Assembly (NCBI RefSeq): GCF_000262245.1 | Contig: NZ_AJSX01000017.1 | Location: forward strand, 1 to 48,358 | From: Pasteurella bettyae CCUG 2042 | GTDB lineage: Bacteria > Pseudomonadota > Gammaproteobacteria > Enterobacterales > Pasteurellaceae | Length of the DNA: 48,358 bases | Reading direction: 5' to 3' | In this document: positions 1 through 8,103 of the stretch, piece after piece | How the letters are laid out: each line of letters begins with the position of its first letter | Position numbering within the stretch: the stretch's first letter is position 1 | The notes under the pieces: generated by a model | Databases searched by the model: none | The model's input: the letters and a program-made list of their open reading frames with translations, nothing else | Told to the model about the DNA's origin: nothing | Made by a program: the position numbers and the translations under genes

Positions 1-806
1 GCATTGTTTACTTGAGCAATTTCACTGTAAATACCATCTAAAGTTGATGCTGCCTCAGGTTTTAATGTTGATTTAGCAAATGCAAAAGTCACATCACTAT
101 TTAAAGTGAAAGTTTTATTTACTACTTCAGGTGCAACAGGTGCGGTACCTTGACCGAAACGGTAAGATAAACCAGCAGTTACAGAAGAAATACTTGGTGA
201 ATAGCTATAAGCTACGCCGTCATTATGGTTGTTAAAGCGACCTACTTTATTTAACCATTGATATTCAACACGCAATGCTAATTCAGGTAATGAAGGTAAG
301 CTATATTCTAAACCAGCTGCATATAATGGAGATACATGTAAGCTGTGCTCACGAACACCTGTATCATGGTAGCCTTTATAGTCTGAACGAACTAATGCTG
401 CACCAACACGAGCATATGCGTCTAAACCATCTGCATAGCCAAAACCAATTGGATAGCTTGCTTTTAAGCTTACGCTTGCACCATGTGCAGTATGTTTGAA
501 GTTAGTTGTACCTGCATTGCGATATTTAGCACGACCAAAATCATCGTAACCTAATTCTGCTGCTAAGTAATCAGTAATTTGGTAACCACCATATACACCG
601 TAAGTTACAAATTTACGTTTAAAAGCATCAGTACCAAAATCTTTTGAAGCTGGAGAGTTGGTATCAGCAAATTGTCTTACATCTTCGTGAAAAGATGCAG
701 AACCTACACGTGCACCAGCATAGTATGTATTAGCTTGTGGTGCTGCTTGTGCTACTGAAGCAACTGCTAAACCAGCGATAGCTAAAGCGATTGCAGTTTT
801 TTTCAT
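1..806 (-). CDS. ompP5: Outer membrane protein P5 / OmpA family, partial (3' end outside window)
   Basis: About 268 residues are visible, starting MKKTAIALAIAGLAVASVAQA, a classical type I signal peptide, preceded by a GAGGA ribosome binding site. The mature part begins APQANTYYAGARVG and runs through an eight-strand OmpA barrel (aromatic-rich alternating strands, AELGYDDFGRA, SLKASYPIGFGYADGLDAYARVGAALV, LPELALRVEYQWL, AGLSYRFGQG). The beginning of the periplasmic peptidoglycan-binding OmpA-C domain follows (APEVVNKTFTLNSDVTFAFAKSTLKPEAASTLD) before the window edge at base 1. In Haemophilus P5 is a major outer-membrane protein whose surface loops vary; it is implicated in adhesion and complement resistance. 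The visible frame is intact. It is divergent from the ydiJ-like gene. Confidence 0.95.
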   Translation of the reverse strand, partial: MKKTAIALAIAGLAVASVAQAAPQANTYYAGARVGSASFHEDVRQFADTNSPASKDFGTDAFKRKFVTYGVYGGYQITDYLAAELGYDDFGRAKYRNAGTTNFKHTAHGASVSLKASYPIGFGYADGLDAYARVGAALVRSDYKGYHDTGVREHSLHVSPLYAAGLEYSLPSLPELALRVEYQWLNKVGRFNNHNDGVAYSYSPSISSVTAGLSYRFGQGTAPVAPEVVNKTFTLNSDVTFAFAKSTLKPEAASTLDGIYSEIAQVNN

Positions 807-886
807 TGCATTATCCTCTTAATTTGTCATTAAATTAATTATAATGAAGTTTTCAGTATCTACTATAAAATAGTGGAACTAACCAC

Positions 887-916
887 ATTATGCACAATCT
901 TAACTGAAAGGTTCAA
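887..916 (-). promoter_or_regulatory. Candidate promoter of ompP5
   Basis: On the minus strand TTGAAC (911-916) and CATAAT (887-892) are separated by 18 bp, giving a leader of roughly 75 nt before the P5 start. A small ACTAT/ATAGT hairpin lies in that leader. Within 807-1206 no gene was found; it holds this promoter, the leader and the Fur-like box listed next. The promoter is inferred from motif matching only. Confidence 0.4.
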
Positions 917-1113
917 GATAAAATTGTTAGGGTTGAATTTATCATTACACAAATTCAAATACTTTTAACCCAGTGGGCCGATAAGTGTCTCAATTATCCT
1001 AGCTAAAAAGTATAAAATCAAACTTTTATACCCCAATTGACTAAAAAAATAATCTATTTGTTCAAATAATATACGCCTATTAATGTTTATTGTAAACGTT
1101 TCAGTAAAATCTG

Positions 1114-1132
1114 AATCATGATTATCATTCCA
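1114..1132 (+). promoter_or_regulatory. Fur-like box upstream of the ydiJ-type gene
   Basis: AATCATGATTATCATTCCA matches the 19-bp Fur consensus GATAATGATTATCATTATC at 14 of 19 positions, including an uninterrupted core TGATTATCATT. It lies about 75 bp before the start codon of the FAD/Fe-S oxidoreductase gene, where a repressor would cover a promoter. Iron control of this gene is inferred. Confidence 0.5.
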
Positions 1133-1206
1133 ATTATTAACTAATATGCTAGAATCTTACTATACTCTTTCAAGCTTTCTACCTGATTATAAAAACGGCT
1201 ACTTTT

Positions 1207-4200
1207 ATGTTACCTTGTTTAGAAAATGTCCCTACAATTACCCCTTTGATCTCTGACTTTTTACAAGATTTAAAAAAGCAATATTTTGAAGGTGATATTT
1301 GTTCAAATTACGCTGACCGCTTAAGCCTTGCTACGGATAACAGTGTCTATCAACAACTTCCACAGGCTATTCTTTTTCCTAAATCTGTTTCAGATATAGT
1401 AAAATTCACAAAACTCGCTCAACAGCATAAATATCTTTCCCTAACATTTACTCCTAGAGGCGGAGGTACGGGAACAAATGGTCAATCTATTAATAATAAT
1501 ATTATTGTTGATCTTTCTCGTCATATGACTGGAATTTTAGAACTCAATATTGAACAACGTTGGGTAAGAGTGCAAGCTGGGGTCATTAAAGATCAGTTAA
1601 ATCAATTTTTGAAACCCTATGGATTATTTTTTGCTCCAGAGCTTTCAACGAGTAACCGAGCAACCTTAGGTGGCATGATTAATACTGATGCCTCTGGTCA
1701 GGGTTCTCTCCAATATGGAAAAACTTCAGACCATGTTTTAGGATTACGTGCAGTGTTGATTAATGGTGAGATTCTTGATACAAGTGCGGTCAAAACTGAA
1801 AAATTTTTAGATAATTTAGCACAAAAGAAAGTTAGCTTAACTAGTAAAATTCTTCATGAGGAGATATTTAATCGCTGTAAAGAAAAACGTGAAGTGATTA
1901 TCCGAGATTTACCTCAATTAAACCGCTTTTTAACAGGTTATGATCTAAAAAATATATTTAATCAAGATGAAAGTGAATTTAACTTAACTAGAATTCTTAC
2001 TGGTTCAGAAGGAACATTAGCTTTTATTTGTGAAGCAACTTTAGATCTCACACCGATTCCTAAAATACGTACGCTTATCAATGTAAAATATAGTTCATTT
2101 GATGCAGCATTACGTAGTGCACCTTTTATGGTACAAGCAAACGCACTTTCAGTAGAAACCATTGACTCTAAAGTCTTGAATCTAGCTAAAGAAGATATTG
2201 TTTGGCATTCGGTAAAAGATTTATTAAAAGAAGATGAGTTTAGCCCAATTCTTGGTTTAAATATTGTTGAATTTGCAGGTAATAATAAAAGTCTAATTGA
2301 ACGACAAGTTCATACACTTTGTGCTCAACTTGATAGCAAGATCGCCAATCTAGAAGATAATATTATTGGTTATCAAATATGTTCTGATTTGCCTTCTATT
2401 GAACGTATTTATGCCATGCGTAAAAAAGCCGTAGGCTTATTAGGTAACACTAAAGGAGCAGCAAAACCGATTCCTTTTGTTGAAGACACTTGTGTTCCTC
2501 CAGAAAATTTAGCAGATTATATTACAGAATTTCGTGCTTTATTAGATAGCTACAATCTACAATATGGTATGTTTGGTCACGTAGATGCTGGAGTATTACA
2601 TGTTCGTCCTGCATTAGATCTATGTGATAAGCAACAAGTATTATTATTCAAGTATATTTCTGATACCGTAGCAGAATTAACTCGCAAATATGGCGGGTTA
2701 ATTTGGGGAGAGCATGGTAAAGGTATCCGCTCTTATTATGGTGAAAAATTTTTTACCCCTGAATTATGGCAAGAATTACGTTATATCAAATTTTTATTCG
2801 ATCCGAATAATCGTTTAAATCCTGGGAAAATTTGTACACCTTTAAATAATAATCAGCCCCTCTATTCGATTTTATCACCTATGCGTGCCGATAATGATCG
2901 TCAAATTCCACTGAAAATGCATGACGAATTTTCAGGTGCAATGAATTGTAATGGTAATGGATTATGTTTTAATTTTGATGTTCATAGTGCGATGTGCCCA
3001 TCCATGAAAGTTAGCCATAACCGTGTTTTTTCACCGAAAGGCCGCGCAGGTATGATTCGTGAATGGCTACGCTTAATGGCAAATGAAAATATTTCTCCTG
3101 AACAATTAGATTTTAGACAAACACACATCAAACATTCAGAACTTATTGAAAAATTTAGAAATACTATCAATAAATGGCGTGGTAAATATGATTTTTCTAA
3201 TGAAGTAAAAACCGCAATGGATACTTGTTTAGCTTGTAAAGCCTGTGCAAGTCAATGTCCAATCAAAATTGATGTACCTAGTTTCCGTGCAAAATTTTTC
3301 TATTTTTATCATCAACGTTATGTGCGTCCGCCAAAAGACTATATTGTGGCAAACTTAGAGCTTGTAGCGCCTTATATGGCTAAACAAACAAAATTCTTTA
3401 ACTTCTTTATGAATTCAAGATTTGTGAAAGTAGTTACCGAAAAGACCATGGGAATGATCGACATCCCATTACTCTCTGAGCCCAATCTACAACAACAATT
3501 AGTTGAAATTGGTTATCAAGGTAAAACTTTAGAGCAATTAGAAAATTTATCTTCTACTGAAAAATCAAATATGTTGCTAATTGTTCAAGATCCTTATACT
3601 TCTTACTATGATGCAACGGTGGTCGCTGATTTTGTCGAACTCTGCCAACGGATTGGTTTCAAACCTGTACTTTTACCTTTTAAACCTAATGGTAAAGCTC
3701 AACATATTAAGGGATTTTTAGGGCAATTTGCTCGCACAGCCCAAAATCAAGCTGAATTCTTAAATCGTATGGCATTATTAGGCTTACCGTTAGTGGGAGT
3801 CGACCCAGCTATTGTGCTTTCTTACCGAGATGAATATAAAGAAATACTACAAGCACAGCGTGGTAATTTTCACGTACTCACCGCTCATGAATGGTTAACC
3901 AGTCAACTTGATTCAGTGTTAATCAAAACTGCGGTAGAAAATTTACAAAAATCCAACCGCACTTTGAATACGCATGAATGGCATTTCTTTCCACATTGTA
4001 CGGAACAAACCTTTATGCCCAATAGCCCCAAAGAGTGGCAACAAATTTTCATTGCATTTGGTCAGCAGCTTAAACTAGAAAAAGTAGGCTGTTGTGGTAT
4101 GGCGGGAGTATTTGGTCACGAAATCAAGAACCAAGAAATGTCTCGTGATATTTATAGTAGCTCTTGGGGAGCGAAATTGACTGGTAAAAATACCGAGTAC

Positions 4201-4299
4201 TGTTTAGCAACAGGATATTCCTGTCGTAGCCAAGTGGCTCGCTTAGAAGGTCAAGAATTAAAACACCCGGTTCAAGCCTTACTTACTCTTTTTCATTAA
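1207..4299 (+). CDS. ydiJ: YdiJ-type FAD-linked oxidoreductase with 4Fe-4S domain (probable D-2-hydroxyglutarate dehydrogenase family)
   Basis: A 1030-residue fusion protein of the length usual for YdiJ. The N-terminal half is a PCMH-type FAD-binding domain (PKSVSDIVKFTKLAQ near residue 60, glycine-rich PRGGGTGTNGQS near 82) followed by a lactate/glycolate-oxidase C-terminal domain (FGHVDAGVLHVRP near 460). A cysteine-containing CNGNGLC...CP segment lies near 580, a clear 4Fe-4S motif CLACKACASQCP near 674, and a heterodisulfide-reductase-like CCG motif (GCCGMAGVFGHE) near 962. Family knowledge: the E. coli homologue oxidises D-2-hydroxyglutarate; the substrate here is inferred. No strong Shine-Dalgarno sequence is visible before the ATG. 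Uptake sequences lie within the gene at 1782-1790 and 3956-3964. A Fur-like box lies upstream and a terminator follows at once. Confidence 0.9.
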   Translation: MLPCLENVPTITPLISDFLQDLKKQYFEGDICSNYADRLSLATDNSVYQQLPQAILFPKSVSDIVKFTKLAQQHKYLSLTFTPRGGGTGTNGQSINNNIIVDLSRHMTGILELNIEQRWVRVQAGVIKDQLNQFLKPYGLFFAPELSTSNRATLGGMINTDASGQGSLQYGKTSDHVLGLRAVLINGEILDTSAVKTEKFLDNLAQKKVSLTSKILHEEIFNRCKEKREVIIRDLPQLNRFLTGYDLKNIFNQDESEFNLTRILTGSEGTLAFICEATLDLTPIPKIRTLINVKYSSFDAALRSAPFMVQANALSVETIDSKVLNLAKEDIVWHSVKDLLKEDEFSPILGLNIVEFAGNNKSLIERQVHTLCAQLDSKIANLEDNIIGYQICSDLPSIERIYAMRKKAVGLLGNTKGAAKPIPFVEDTCVPPENLADYITEFRALLDSYNLQYGMFGHVDAGVLHVRPALDLCDKQQVLLFKYISDTVAELTRKYGGLIWGEHGKGIRSYYGEKFFTPELWQELRYIKFLFDPNNRLNPGKICTPLNNNQPLYSILSPMRADNDRQIPLKMHDEFSGAMNCNGNGLCFNFDVHSAMCPSMKVSHNRVFSPKGRAGMIREWLRLMANENISPEQLDFRQTHIKHSELIEKFRNTINKWRGKYDFSNEVKTAMDTCLACKACASQCPIKIDVPSFRAKFFYFYHQRYVRPPKDYIVANLELVAPYMAKQTKFFNFFMNSRFVKVVTEKTMGMIDIPLLSEPNLQQQLVEIGYQGKTLEQLENLSSTEKSNMLLIVQDPYTSYYDATVVADFVELCQRIGFKPVLLPFKPNGKAQHIKGFLGQFARTAQNQAEFLNRMALLGLPLVGVDPAIVLSYRDEYKEILQAQRGNFHVLTAHEWLTSQLDSVLIKTAVENLQKSNRTLNTHEWHFFPHCTEQTFMPNSPKEWQQIFIAFGQQLKLEKVGCCGMAGVFGHEIKNQEMSRDIYSSSWGAKLTGKNTEYCLATGYSCRSQVARLEGQELKHPVQALLTLFH

Positions 4300-4303
4300 A
4301 CAT

Positions 4304-4336
4304 AAAAAAGGTGATTCAAATGAATCACCTTATTCT
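4304..4336. terminator. Bidirectional rho-independent terminator
   Basis: A perfect 10-bp stem, AAGGTGATTC (4308-4317) and GAATCACCTT (4322-4331), with a 4-nt loop, flanked by A-rich and T-rich tracts. It lies between the convergent ydiJ-type and DNA-glycosylase-type genes and can serve both. Confidence 0.85.
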
Positions 4337-4943
4337 ATTTTAAAATGCCTGATAATTTAAAAAATTGTCGATAAGCCTCTGCTTTTTTATCTAAACTCAA
4401 TGGATAAGCTCGTGATGTGGAAGGGACTCGATAAAGTTTTAAGTCTCTACCTTCAAATGGAAAATCAATATATTCATTGGTTTTCGGCTCTTTTAATTTA
4501 ACATCAGGAAGCAACGAAAATAGTGCCTCCGTAGCTTTTCCTCCCGTGGTAAATAACCAACGCACATGAGGAACTTGCTTGAGTACTTGAGATAAATTTA
4601 CTGATTCTACAATTTTTAGAAATTTATCTGATGCATTATTTTGTTCCCGAATTGCTTTTATTACGGTCGGGCAAGAAGCAATTCCCTGTGCATTGAGAAA
4701 AGCCTTTATACGCTCGGTATCAAAACGTTTCTCTCCTTTAACTTGAAAATATTGCTTATCGTTAAAAAACACTAAACCATAAATTCTCCACATATCATTT
4801 TGAAAATTAGGATAATGAAATTCCATACAACGTTTTTCTGATTTTGGAGGAAAGGTTCCCATCATCATGACGGTCGCATGAGCAGGCAACACAGGTGGGA
4901 AAGGATGGGTTTCAATTATTGGTGTAGATATTATGTTATTCAT
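4335..4943 (-). CDS. Uracil-DNA glycosylase superfamily protein
   Basis: A 202-residue soluble protein. Residues 27-33 (MMGTFPP) resemble the G-x-x-P water-activating loop of the UDG fold, residues 87-93 (GIASCPT) the following conserved segment, residues 133-140 (TGGKATEA) the central strand-helix turn, and 174-181 (PSTSRAYP) the Leu/His-loop 'PSxS' motif. Together these are typical of Mug-like and related uracil/hypoxanthine DNA glycosylases, which remove deaminated bases at the start of base-excision repair. The exact subfamily and substrate cannot be settled by eye. It is convergent with the ydiJ-type gene and ends inside their shared terminator. Only a weak AAG precedes the ATG. Confidence 0.7.
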   Translation of the reverse strand: MNNIISTPIIETHPFPPVLPAHATVMMMGTFPPKSEKRCMEFHYPNFQNDMWRIYGLVFFNDKQYFQVKGEKRFDTERIKAFLNAQGIASCPTVIKAIREQNNASDKFLKIVESVNLSQVLKQVPHVRWLFTTGGKATEALFSLLPDVKLKEPKTNEYIDFPFEGRDLKLYRVPSTSRAYPLSLDKKAEAYRQFFKLSGILK

Positions 4944-4992
4944 CTTAAGAAATTACTGTTTGAGGTGAGCTGTCTGGCTCACCCAATAAACA

Positions 4993-5002
4993 AAAGTGCG
5001 GT
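4993..5002 (+). repeat. DNA uptake sequence (hUSS), intergenic
   Basis: AAAGTGCGGT in the gap between the two minus-strand genes. It is the Haemophilus-type uptake signal recognised during natural transformation. Confidence 0.9.
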
Positions 5003-5018
5003 CTGTTTTAAGAAAATT

Positions 5019-5519
5019 TTATTTTGGTTCTTGAATATGTGCTAAATCAGGATAAGCGTTTTTCATTGCATCTTTAAATTGATTGTCCCAATGAATAAAA
5101 TACCATTGTTTGTTATCTTCAATGCCTAATAAATAAGCCTTACCCTGTTTTTGTTTACCATTAATATTAACATCATAATAAGCAGGAATAAACGCATAAT
5201 CACGCACTGAAGTTTTCCCAGAAATCACTTTAGTTAAATCATATCCGTAAGAATTAGTCCGTAGGCTTTTCACAGAACTTGTTGCTAAATTCATCAATGA
5301 CAATTTAAATGTATTTACATCCATCCCGGCTTGACTAGCCATTCTTTCTAATAATCTCGGTGGTGCTACATTTAATACGCTATTCCATTGCTTTTGTTGG
5401 AATGATTGTTCTAAATAACCTAATTGTTTTTCAATTAAATGTTTATCATTTGAAGATAAATTTGCCATAGTAGAAAATGTGGTAATACTCAATAATAGAC
5501 TTAATAATAACTTTTTCAT
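5019..5519 (-). CDS. Secreted protein of unknown function
   Basis: 166 residues beginning MKKLLLSLLLSITTFSTMA, a good type I signal peptide, preceded by a strong AGGAAGGGAG ribosome binding site. The mature part is small and soluble-looking (LSSNDKHLIEKQLGYLEQSFQQKQW, later GKAYLLGIEDNKQWYFIHWDNQF) with no lipobox cysteine and no membrane segment, so it is probably periplasmic. The family is not recognised; the layout recalls small periplasmic proteins of the NTF2-like or DUF type, but that is only an impression. It lies 145 bp downstream of the Slam-type gene on the same strand, so read-through from the haem cluster is possible, but no functional link is shown. Confidence 0.75.
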   Translation of the reverse strand: MKKLLLSLLLSITTFSTMANLSSNDKHLIEKQLGYLEQSFQQKQWNSVLNVAPPRLLERMASQAGMDVNTFKLSLMNLATSSVKSLRTNSYGYDLTKVISGKTSVRDYAFIPAYYDVNINGKQKQGKAYLLGIEDNKQWYFIHWDNQFKDAMKNAYPDLAHIQEPK

Positions 5520-5664
5520 TACACTCCCTTCCTTAAAAATAAGTTACCTAACTTGTCTGCACCTCAATAAGTCTCTCTATAATGACCATATTTTATGATC
5601 GACGCCTAAACGAAGCATTAGACGTTTAGCCCACATTTTAGTTCAGCAAAAATAGGATGGCAGA

Positions 5665-7104
5665 TTAAAAACGTTTTTCAAACCATAACCCAATTTCATG
5701 ATTATTGTAATTATACAACCAATCTACATTAGATTTTACTTGAGTTCGACTTAGACTAAGCTGAGGAGTAATACCATAAAAACTCAATTTAGGGAATTTT
5801 AAATTTGCAGAATAAAGATATTCTTTATCATGACGTTTTTCTGATAATAATTCACTATACTGACGATAATCAGTTTTTCGATAATTTACACTTAAAGTTA
5901 GATCCAATCCGATATCAAAAGCTTTATTAATCCCTAACCGTAATCCTTTACGTTCATATTGATCAGATTTATCTTCCGTCCCATTTTTTTGTAAATAATC
6001 TAGCCCACCAAAGATAACCCAATCATGAGGCAATGCATAAGCACTAAATAAAAAAACAGAAGCAATATTACCATTATATATTTTTAAATTATGTTCTCGA
6101 TAACGTTCATTTTTATAAGATAAAGTAAAAGAAAAATAGGCATCATCTCCAATATCTTGTGAATATTCTGCTTGAATCCCTTGGCGAGTAGAATACCATT
6201 GATTATTAGTATAACTAGCTTCTGATAAAGGATAAATATCAACTTGATGACGTTGATTTTTATAGCGATAACCTAAGCCTAGTGAGAAATAATGTTCATT
6301 ATAAAAACTATGATTTTGAAAAAACTCTCCATTTGCAGAGCCTTTAAACATTATGCCATGATGATTTTTTATAGCCGTATATTTATTCAATGCACCTTCA
6401 AAACCTAAACCATGAGATTTGATTACTTGAGGTGAATGTCTGATAGTCGTTATTTCTCCCCAAAATGGCGTATTCACAACCCATTCAGTTGTCTTATTCG
6501 CAGACTGATTCAAATTAGAGTGATAAATAGCTCCTAGGGAAAAACTTCCATGCCAATCTTCTCGGTTATCAAGAGATAACTGAAATTCATTAACTTTTTC
6601 CATAAGACTTGGGGACTCAGATAAATTAATTTCAGAAAATAATTGGTGGGATTCTTTATTTTGATAATCAAAAAAATATAAACGGGCAAGATCAAGTTTC
6701 CCACGTAAAAAATCATTATCTGTTTTTACCAGTTTTTCATAAAGCTGAATCGCTTTTTTAGTATCTCCACGATTAAAAGCAATATTAGCTAAACTGAAAG
6801 TAATCATTCCTTCTTCTGCCTCAGGCATGGTTTGATAAATAGCTAATAAACGCTCAATATCATCTGTTTGTTTATGATTAATAGCTAAAAAAAGTGCGGT
6901 GAGGACTTCTTCAATATTATTGCCAATCCCAATTTCTTGATGATTAATCATCATTGTCGTTAAAAACTGATCTTTTTCAATAAGTTGCTCTTCTTGTGCT
7001 TTTTGTTGTTGCTCTACTTCTTGTTGCAAACGAAATTCAGTATCTTGATTATCAGCTAATGCACCACTACAAAAAAATAATAAAAATAAAAATCTATAGT
7101 CCAT
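5665..7104 (-). CDS. Slam-type outer-membrane translocon for the haemophore
   Basis: The start is ATG at 7104, giving MDYRFLFLLFFCSGALA, a signal peptide, with AGGA just upstream; an upstream in-frame ATG at 7161 would place the terminator hairpin inside the coding region and is unlikely. The product has about 479 residues. After the signal peptide comes a TPR-like periplasmic helical domain (GDTKKAIQLYEKLVKTDND, LDLARLYFFDYQ), then a C-terminal barrel of about 290 residues rich in alternating aromatic strands and ending in GLWFEKRF with a terminal Phe. This is the architecture of Slam proteins (DUF560), which move surface lipoproteins or secreted haemophores across the outer membrane. Its haemophore substrate is encoded immediately upstream. 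An uptake sequence is embedded at 6891-6900. Confidence 0.88.
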   Translation of the reverse strand: MDYRFLFLLFFCSGALADNQDTEFRLQQEVEQQQKAQEEQLIEKDQFLTTMMINHQEIGIGNNIEEVLTALFLAINHKQTDDIERLLAIYQTMPEAEEGMITFSLANIAFNRGDTKKAIQLYEKLVKTDNDFLRGKLDLARLYFFDYQNKESHQLFSEINLSESPSLMEKVNEFQLSLDNREDWHGSFSLGAIYHSNLNQSANKTTEWVVNTPFWGEITTIRHSPQVIKSHGLGFEGALNKYTAIKNHHGIMFKGSANGEFFQNHSFYNEHYFSLGLGYRYKNQRHQVDIYPLSEASYTNNQWYSTRQGIQAEYSQDIGDDAYFSFTLSYKNERYREHNLKIYNGNIASVFLFSAYALPHDWVIFGGLDYLQKNGTEDKSDQYERKGLRLGINKAFDIGLDLTLSVNYRKTDYRQYSELLSEKRHDKEYLYSANLKFPKLSFYGITPQLSLSRTQVKSNVDWLYNYNNHEIGLWFEKRF

Positions 7105-7112
7105 ATCTATCC

Positions 7113-7149
7113 TAATAAAAAAGGCTTGTGATACCTCCCGCAAGCCTTT
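7113..7149 (-). terminator. Intra-operon terminator/attenuator between haemophore and Slam genes
   Basis: On the minus strand AAAGGCTTG pairs perfectly with CAAGCCTTT (7141-7149 with 7120-7128) around a 12-nt loop, followed by a T-rich run. It lies between the haemophore stop and the Slam start, so most transcripts should end after the haemophore gene with some read-through. Confidence 0.8.
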
Positions 7150-7167
7150 ATTGTTAATCATGTTAGG

Positions 7168-7977
7168 CTATTTCTTTGTACCACCAAAAGCAGTATTTAA
7201 GCTTGGTTTTTTGCTAAATTCAGCAATACCCGCTAATCCAGCCGCATTATTGCCATAGAAGTGGCCTGATAATTTACCCTCGTCCTTACCATTTGCCACT
7301 GCGTTACCATCGATCGCTGAATTCTTAATCTTAGCATCCATATTAATTGCTAATTTAGAGCTTGCGATTGAACCTTTCAATGTTTTTTCCGTAAAGTCAG
7401 CAGTTAAGTTTCCTTTTAATATTTCTGTATTGGCATTGACATAATTATTAATTCCTTTTACATCATAATTTGCCTTGCCAGATTGAGGCATAGCCACAGT
7501 TTCAGAACCCGCATAATATACACTATAATTTTTACCTTCTTTAGCAGGATCTTTACTATAATGTGGTACATCCGCCCAATCTCCATACCACACATCCATA
7601 TTGCCGACTTGTTTAAATGACATTCGACCTAGGTCTTTATGTTCTGGCATTTTTGAGGTTACCGTCGGAATCTTATAAAGTTTTGCGACTACCACACCAT
7701 TTCCATCACGTACAGCTGTGCCACTTAACTTAGAAATCCATTTATCTGCTTTTTGTGCCATTGTTGAAAAGGCTTGCTCTTTATTTACTGCATTATTTTT
7801 ATCCTTACTAATCGCACTATAATTAACTTTTAATGCTGCTTTGCCTTCATCAGTAGCAATATTAATAGTTTTATTATGGTTTTTATCTGTAGAAGCCACC
7901 TTACCTGTTACCGTAGCTTGAGCAAAAGCAGCTGTGGATAAGAATAATACTGCAATTAAGGTATGTTGAAATTTCAT
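7168..7977 (-). CDS. hpl: Haemophilin-like secreted haem-binding protein (haemophore)
   Basis: The start is ATG at 7977, behind AAGGAGA, giving MKFQHTLIAVLFLSTAAFA as a cleavable signal peptide and 269 residues in all. There is no lipobox, so the product is released rather than lipidated. The N-terminal ligand-binding half contains His113 (MPEHKDLG) and His139 (DVPHYSKD), both possible axial haem ligands. The C-terminal half is a small barrel typical of Slam substrates (KTLKGSIASSKL, AIDGNAVA, KLSGHFYGNNAAGLAGIAEF). Family knowledge: haemophilin of H. haemolyticus binds haem and starves non-typeable H. influenzae; HphA of Acinetobacter is a related haemophore with an adjacent Slam and TonB receptor. 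The same gene trio is present here. The symbol is assigned by similarity recalled from memory, not by a search. Confidence 0.85.
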   Translation of the reverse strand: MKFQHTLIAVLFLSTAAFAQATVTGKVASTDKNHNKTINIATDEGKAALKVNYSAISKDKNNAVNKEQAFSTMAQKADKWISKLSGTAVRDGNGVVVAKLYKIPTVTSKMPEHKDLGRMSFKQVGNMDVWYGDWADVPHYSKDPAKEGKNYSVYYAGSETVAMPQSGKANYDVKGINNYVNANTEILKGNLTADFTEKTLKGSIASSKLAINMDAKIKNSAIDGNAVANGKDEGKLSGHFYGNNAAGLAGIAEFSKKPSLNTAFGGTKK

Positions 7978-8054
7978 TATATTTCTCCTTATCAATTGAG
8001 ATTAGGTGTAAATCACTGAATGCTATCCCTTCTAATTATCAAGAAGGTTTGCTT

Positions 8055-8103
8055 ATCCTAGCACGAACCCATTCAAATACAAATGATTTTTATTATCATT
8101 TAA
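8055..8103 (-). promoter_or_regulatory. Candidate promoter and Fur-like box for the haemophore gene
   Basis: On the minus strand TTGTAT (8077-8082) and TAGGAT (8055-8060) are 16 bp apart. A Fur-like site at 8085-8103 (13 of 19 to consensus, with an exact ATTATCATT half-site) abuts the -35 element and the 3' end of the receptor gene. A CCTTCT/AGAAGG hairpin (8028-8047) lies in the leader. This suggests the haemophore has its own iron-regulated promoter besides read-through from the receptor. Confidence 0.5.

Noticed and set aside
1086..1101. A PurR-like TGTAAACGTTT upstream of the ydiJ-type gene
   Set aside because: Only about 11 of 16 positions match the PurR palindrome, and the gene has no purine link.
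7105..7161. N-terminal extension of the Slam protein from ATG at 7161
   Set aside because: It would place coding sequence across a terminator hairpin and bury the signal peptide; the ATG at 7104 has its own ribosome binding site.
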